Shown here: in pieces, positions 4,853-6,740 of the stretch
Layout of the letters: each line of letters starts with the position of its first letter
Numbering within the stretch: position 1 is the stretch's first letter
Assembly (NCBI GenBank): GCA_030706015.1
Contig: JAUZPI010000145.1
Span: 1 to 6,740, forward strand
DNA length: 6,740 nt
Direction: 5' to 3'
From: Bacillota bacterium
GTDB lineage: Bacteria; Bacillota; Clostridia; Clostridiales; Clostridiaceae
Translations under genes and position numbers: made by a program
The notes under the pieces: generated by a model
Seen by the model: only the letters and a program-made list of their open reading frames with translations
What the model was told of the DNA's origin: nothing
Databases searched by the model: none

Positions 4853-6583
4853 ATGGGGAATTTATACATAGGAGGCTCAGGAAGTGGGTCTGCAACTTTA
4901 GGGATACAACAACTATCTGCTGACGGGAGTGTAACTACATGGGGAACTCTAGTGGAAGTGACATGTTTAACAAGTGATGTAGTTGTTACTTTACCTTCTG
5001 CATTAGCAGGTTCAAAAGGTATGAATGTAGTAATAAAAAAATTAGACAATACAAATTACAAAGTAATAATCAAAGGAAATAATACTGATACAATAGAAAG
5101 TATATCACAAAATATTTATTTGTATGGTCAAAATGATGCAGTTACTTTTGCAAATACAATAAATAATAGTCGTATAATAAGTGACAATAGAAATAGTACT
5201 GGAAGTACGGCTTCATTTACTAGATTAACAAGAACTATATCACAGACAGGTGTTGTGGCTAGTACAGATGTTATATTTACTGATGCAGATACAAATATTG
5301 GTTCAGGTGTAACATTTAATTCAACAACAGGTATTATAACATTAAAAGCTAATTCAACATTTAAATTATCTGGAAGTACTGGAAGTGCCAAATTAACAGG
5401 TCAATCAGCATATGTTGGTTTTATGTGGAAAAAATCAGTAGACGGAGGAACTACATGGAGTAATATAGGTACATTGGGTTGTTGTATATCTCCTTCTGGT
5501 ACAACATGGGATGTTTATGGAGATGAACAAGCAACTGCTAGTATAACAACTACTACACAAACATTAGTAAAGTTATCAATAACTGCTGTTTCTGGCACAA
5601 ATGTAATAGGAACTATGAATGATGTACCAGCTTTAAGTTCGCTTCCTTACTGTGAAATAGAAGAAATGAGCAGACAAGCAACAGTAATGAATACAGTAGA
5701 TACTGGATATTACAAATGGAGTGCAAATCAAATTATTTCAGCAGTTCCTTTAGATTTAGTTCCAAACACTATTGTTAGTGGAAATATTCCGTTAAATACA
5801 AGTACAGGTGTGTTTTCATTGGTGGCTGGTAAAACATATTCTATAGAACTTGGATTATATGGAGTATGGAGTTCTGTTGGTGGAATTACTAGTGGAATAA
5901 TTTGTGACGCAAGTACAAATACACAATTAACAGGTTCTCCCTTATTTGCTTTAAATACAGAAGATAACGGGTCTAATACTGCTTCTTACTCTAGTTCAAC
6001 CCAAAATAAATTTATATATACTCCATCAACAAATCAAACTATAAAATTAAGAATAACAAATAGTAATAATAACTGTAGTATACAATATGACAGAAGTTGG
6101 GTGTCTATTACTCAAATAGGTTCTACAGCTTGTACGAATGTACCCAATACACTAATTCAACCATTTACAGGTGCAACTTCAAGCGTAAATGGTACTCAAG
6201 GAGGAGTTCCAATCCCATCATTAGGACAACAAAATGCATATTTAAAAGGTGATGGAACTTGGGGAATAAAAATATATAAGGGAAGTGCGACTATTCCCGA
6301 TGTGGGAGTGTTGTATAGTAGTTTAGCTGTTACAGGGGATATAGTTTCTGGTAGTGCTAGTGCTAATAGTGGTGGTAGTGTAGAAATAATTATAAATCAT
6401 CCAGTAGTATCAACTAATGCTATATATAATGTCACAATTGAAAATTTAGGTAATCAAATGTATGCAAATGATTTAACACCACTTGTATTTACTAGAATAT
6501 CTACTAGTCAAATAAAGGTATACTTTGAAGAAACTGCAACATCTACACAAAATATAAAATTAAATATTATGATATTTGATTAG
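4853..6583 (+). CDS. phage tail/receptor-binding protein with tandem C1q-like beta-sandwich regions (576 aa)
   Basis: Last gene of the late unit, 26 bases after the fibre gene, with a strong AAAGGAGGT just before the ATG. Residues 1-112 form a beta-rich N-terminal module (VVVTLPSALAGSKGMNVVIKK ... VIIKGNNTDTIES ... NIYLYGQNDAVTF), a pattern recurring in phage fibres. Two regions that look like C1q/TNF-type jelly rolls follow: about 120-275 (SGVTFNSTTGIITLKANSTF at 151-170) and about 290-425 (NIPLNTSTGVFSLVAGKTYS at 311-330). Then comes GATSSVNGTQGGVP (440-453) with LKGDGTWG (464-471), a common linker motif in fibre proteins, and a beta-rich C-terminal domain (472-576). Such jelly rolls usually trimerise and bind host surface polymers. 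No enzyme motif is seen. A terminator follows. Receptor binding is an inference. Confidence 0.82.
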   Translation: MGNLYIGGSGSGSATLGIQQLSADGSVTTWGTLVEVTCLTSDVVVTLPSALAGSKGMNVVIKKLDNTNYKVIIKGNNTDTIESISQNIYLYGQNDAVTFANTINNSRIISDNRNSTGSTASFTRLTRTISQTGVVASTDVIFTDADTNIGSGVTFNSTTGIITLKANSTFKLSGSTGSAKLTGQSAYVGFMWKKSVDGGTTWSNIGTLGCCISPSGTTWDVYGDEQATASITTTTQTLVKLSITAVSGTNVIGTMNDVPALSSLPYCEIEEMSRQATVMNTVDTGYYKWSANQIISAVPLDLVPNTIVSGNIPLNTSTGVFSLVAGKTYSIELGLYGVWSSVGGITSGIICDASTNTQLTGSPLFALNTEDNGSNTASYSSSTQNKFIYTPSTNQTIKLRITNSNNNCSIQYDRSWVSITQIGSTACTNVPNTLIQPFTGATSSVNGTQGGVPIPSLGQQNAYLKGDGTWGIKIYKGSATIPDVGVLYSSLAVTGDIVSGSASANSGGSVEIIINHPVVSTNAIYNVTIENLGNQMYANDLTPLVFTRISTSQIKVYFEETATSTQNIKLNIMIFD

Positions 6584-6600
6584 TAATAACAAATCAACCC

Positions 6601-6661
6601 AATAAAATAGCAATTTTAGTATAACAAATTAAATTAACAACCAAATAAAATCACAGTTTTA
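6601..6661. repeat. two imperfect 18-bp direct repeats with small dyads
   Basis: AATAAAATAGCAATTTTA (6601-6618) and AATAAAATCACAGTTTTA (6644-6661) match at 15 of 18 positions and are 43 bases apart. Each has TAAAA/TTTTA arms able to form a small hairpin. They lie between the last stop codon and the terminator. No gene is seen in 6584-6740. Confidence 0.4.
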
Positions 6662-6670
6662 AAAGAATTT

Positions 6671-6727
6671 ATACACTATATATTGTATGTTTATATATTA
6701 TAAATCACAATATATAGTGTATTTTAA
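6671..6727 (+). terminator. long hairpin terminator after the tail genes
   Basis: A perfect 16-bp inverted repeat (6671-6686 with 6707-6722) is followed by TTTTAATAA. The 20-nt spacer holds a second dyad, TTTATA (6690-6695) with TATAAA (6699-6704), so the whole can fold into one long hairpin with a small internal loop. The stem is almost pure A-T, which makes it a weaker or two-way terminator; a protein-binding palindrome is the alternative. Confidence 0.6.
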
Positions 6728-6740
6728 TAAATTAATTTTA

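Noticed and set aside
4136..5214. AAGTACGGCTTC shared by the two large tail genes (4136-4147 and 5203-5214)
   Set aside because: Only 12 bp, encoding Ser-Thr-Ala-Ser in both; probably coincidence or codon preference rather than a recombination site.

Overview
The window is a strongly AT-rich stretch with AAAGGAGG-type ribosome binding sites, tightly packed genes on one strand only, ATA/AGA-rich codon use and phage virion genes. This points to a tailed phage or prophage of a low-GC Bacillota host, probably Clostridium-like. That host call is an inference from composition and signals, not from a database match. I find no tRNA, rRNA, CRISPR array, IS element or integrase, and no convincing minus-strand gene.

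Layout: (1) 1-402 is the 3' part of a gene whose protein ends in a long leucine zipper; its visible N-terminal part resembles the cytoplasmic tail of phage holin-like proteins. It is followed by a terminator (447-479). (2) 554-2983 is a three-gene unit: a 65-aa unknown, a 619-aa primase joining an archaeo-eukaryotic primase (AEP/PrimPol) domain to a CHC2 zinc finger, and a small GIY-YIG (T5orf172/MUG113-like) endonuclease. It ends at a second terminator (3001-3038). (3) 3160-6583 is a late virion unit of three genes: a 71-aa structural module, a 473-aa modular tail fibre protein and a 576-aa tail protein with two tandem C1q-like beta-sandwich regions. It is closed by a long hairpin terminator (6671-6727).

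Two things stand out. First, both units start with the same kind of leader, at 484-536 and 3059-3110: a two-stem hairpin of about 50 nt. Its inner 8-bp stem differs at four of eight pairs between the copies and all pairs are kept, including one two-sided C-G to U-A change. This looks like a conserved RNA (or ssDNA) structural element placed at the head of transcription units. Second, the primase gene contains, exactly in the linker between its two domains, a 14-bp GC-rich perfect inverted repeat (1307-1320 / 1360-1373) enclosing three near-tandem AT-rich 8-9-mers. This is an attractive candidate for an origin embedded in the initiator gene.

The primase is expected to make primers or short DNA during replication, and the GIY-YIG protein to cut DNA (homing, exclusion or host DNA attack). 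The tail proteins would form the host-recognition end of the particle. A replication cassette lying between a possible lysis gene and tail fibre genes is unusual gene order for a tailed phage and suggests mosaic insertion or a phage-plasmid-like genome.
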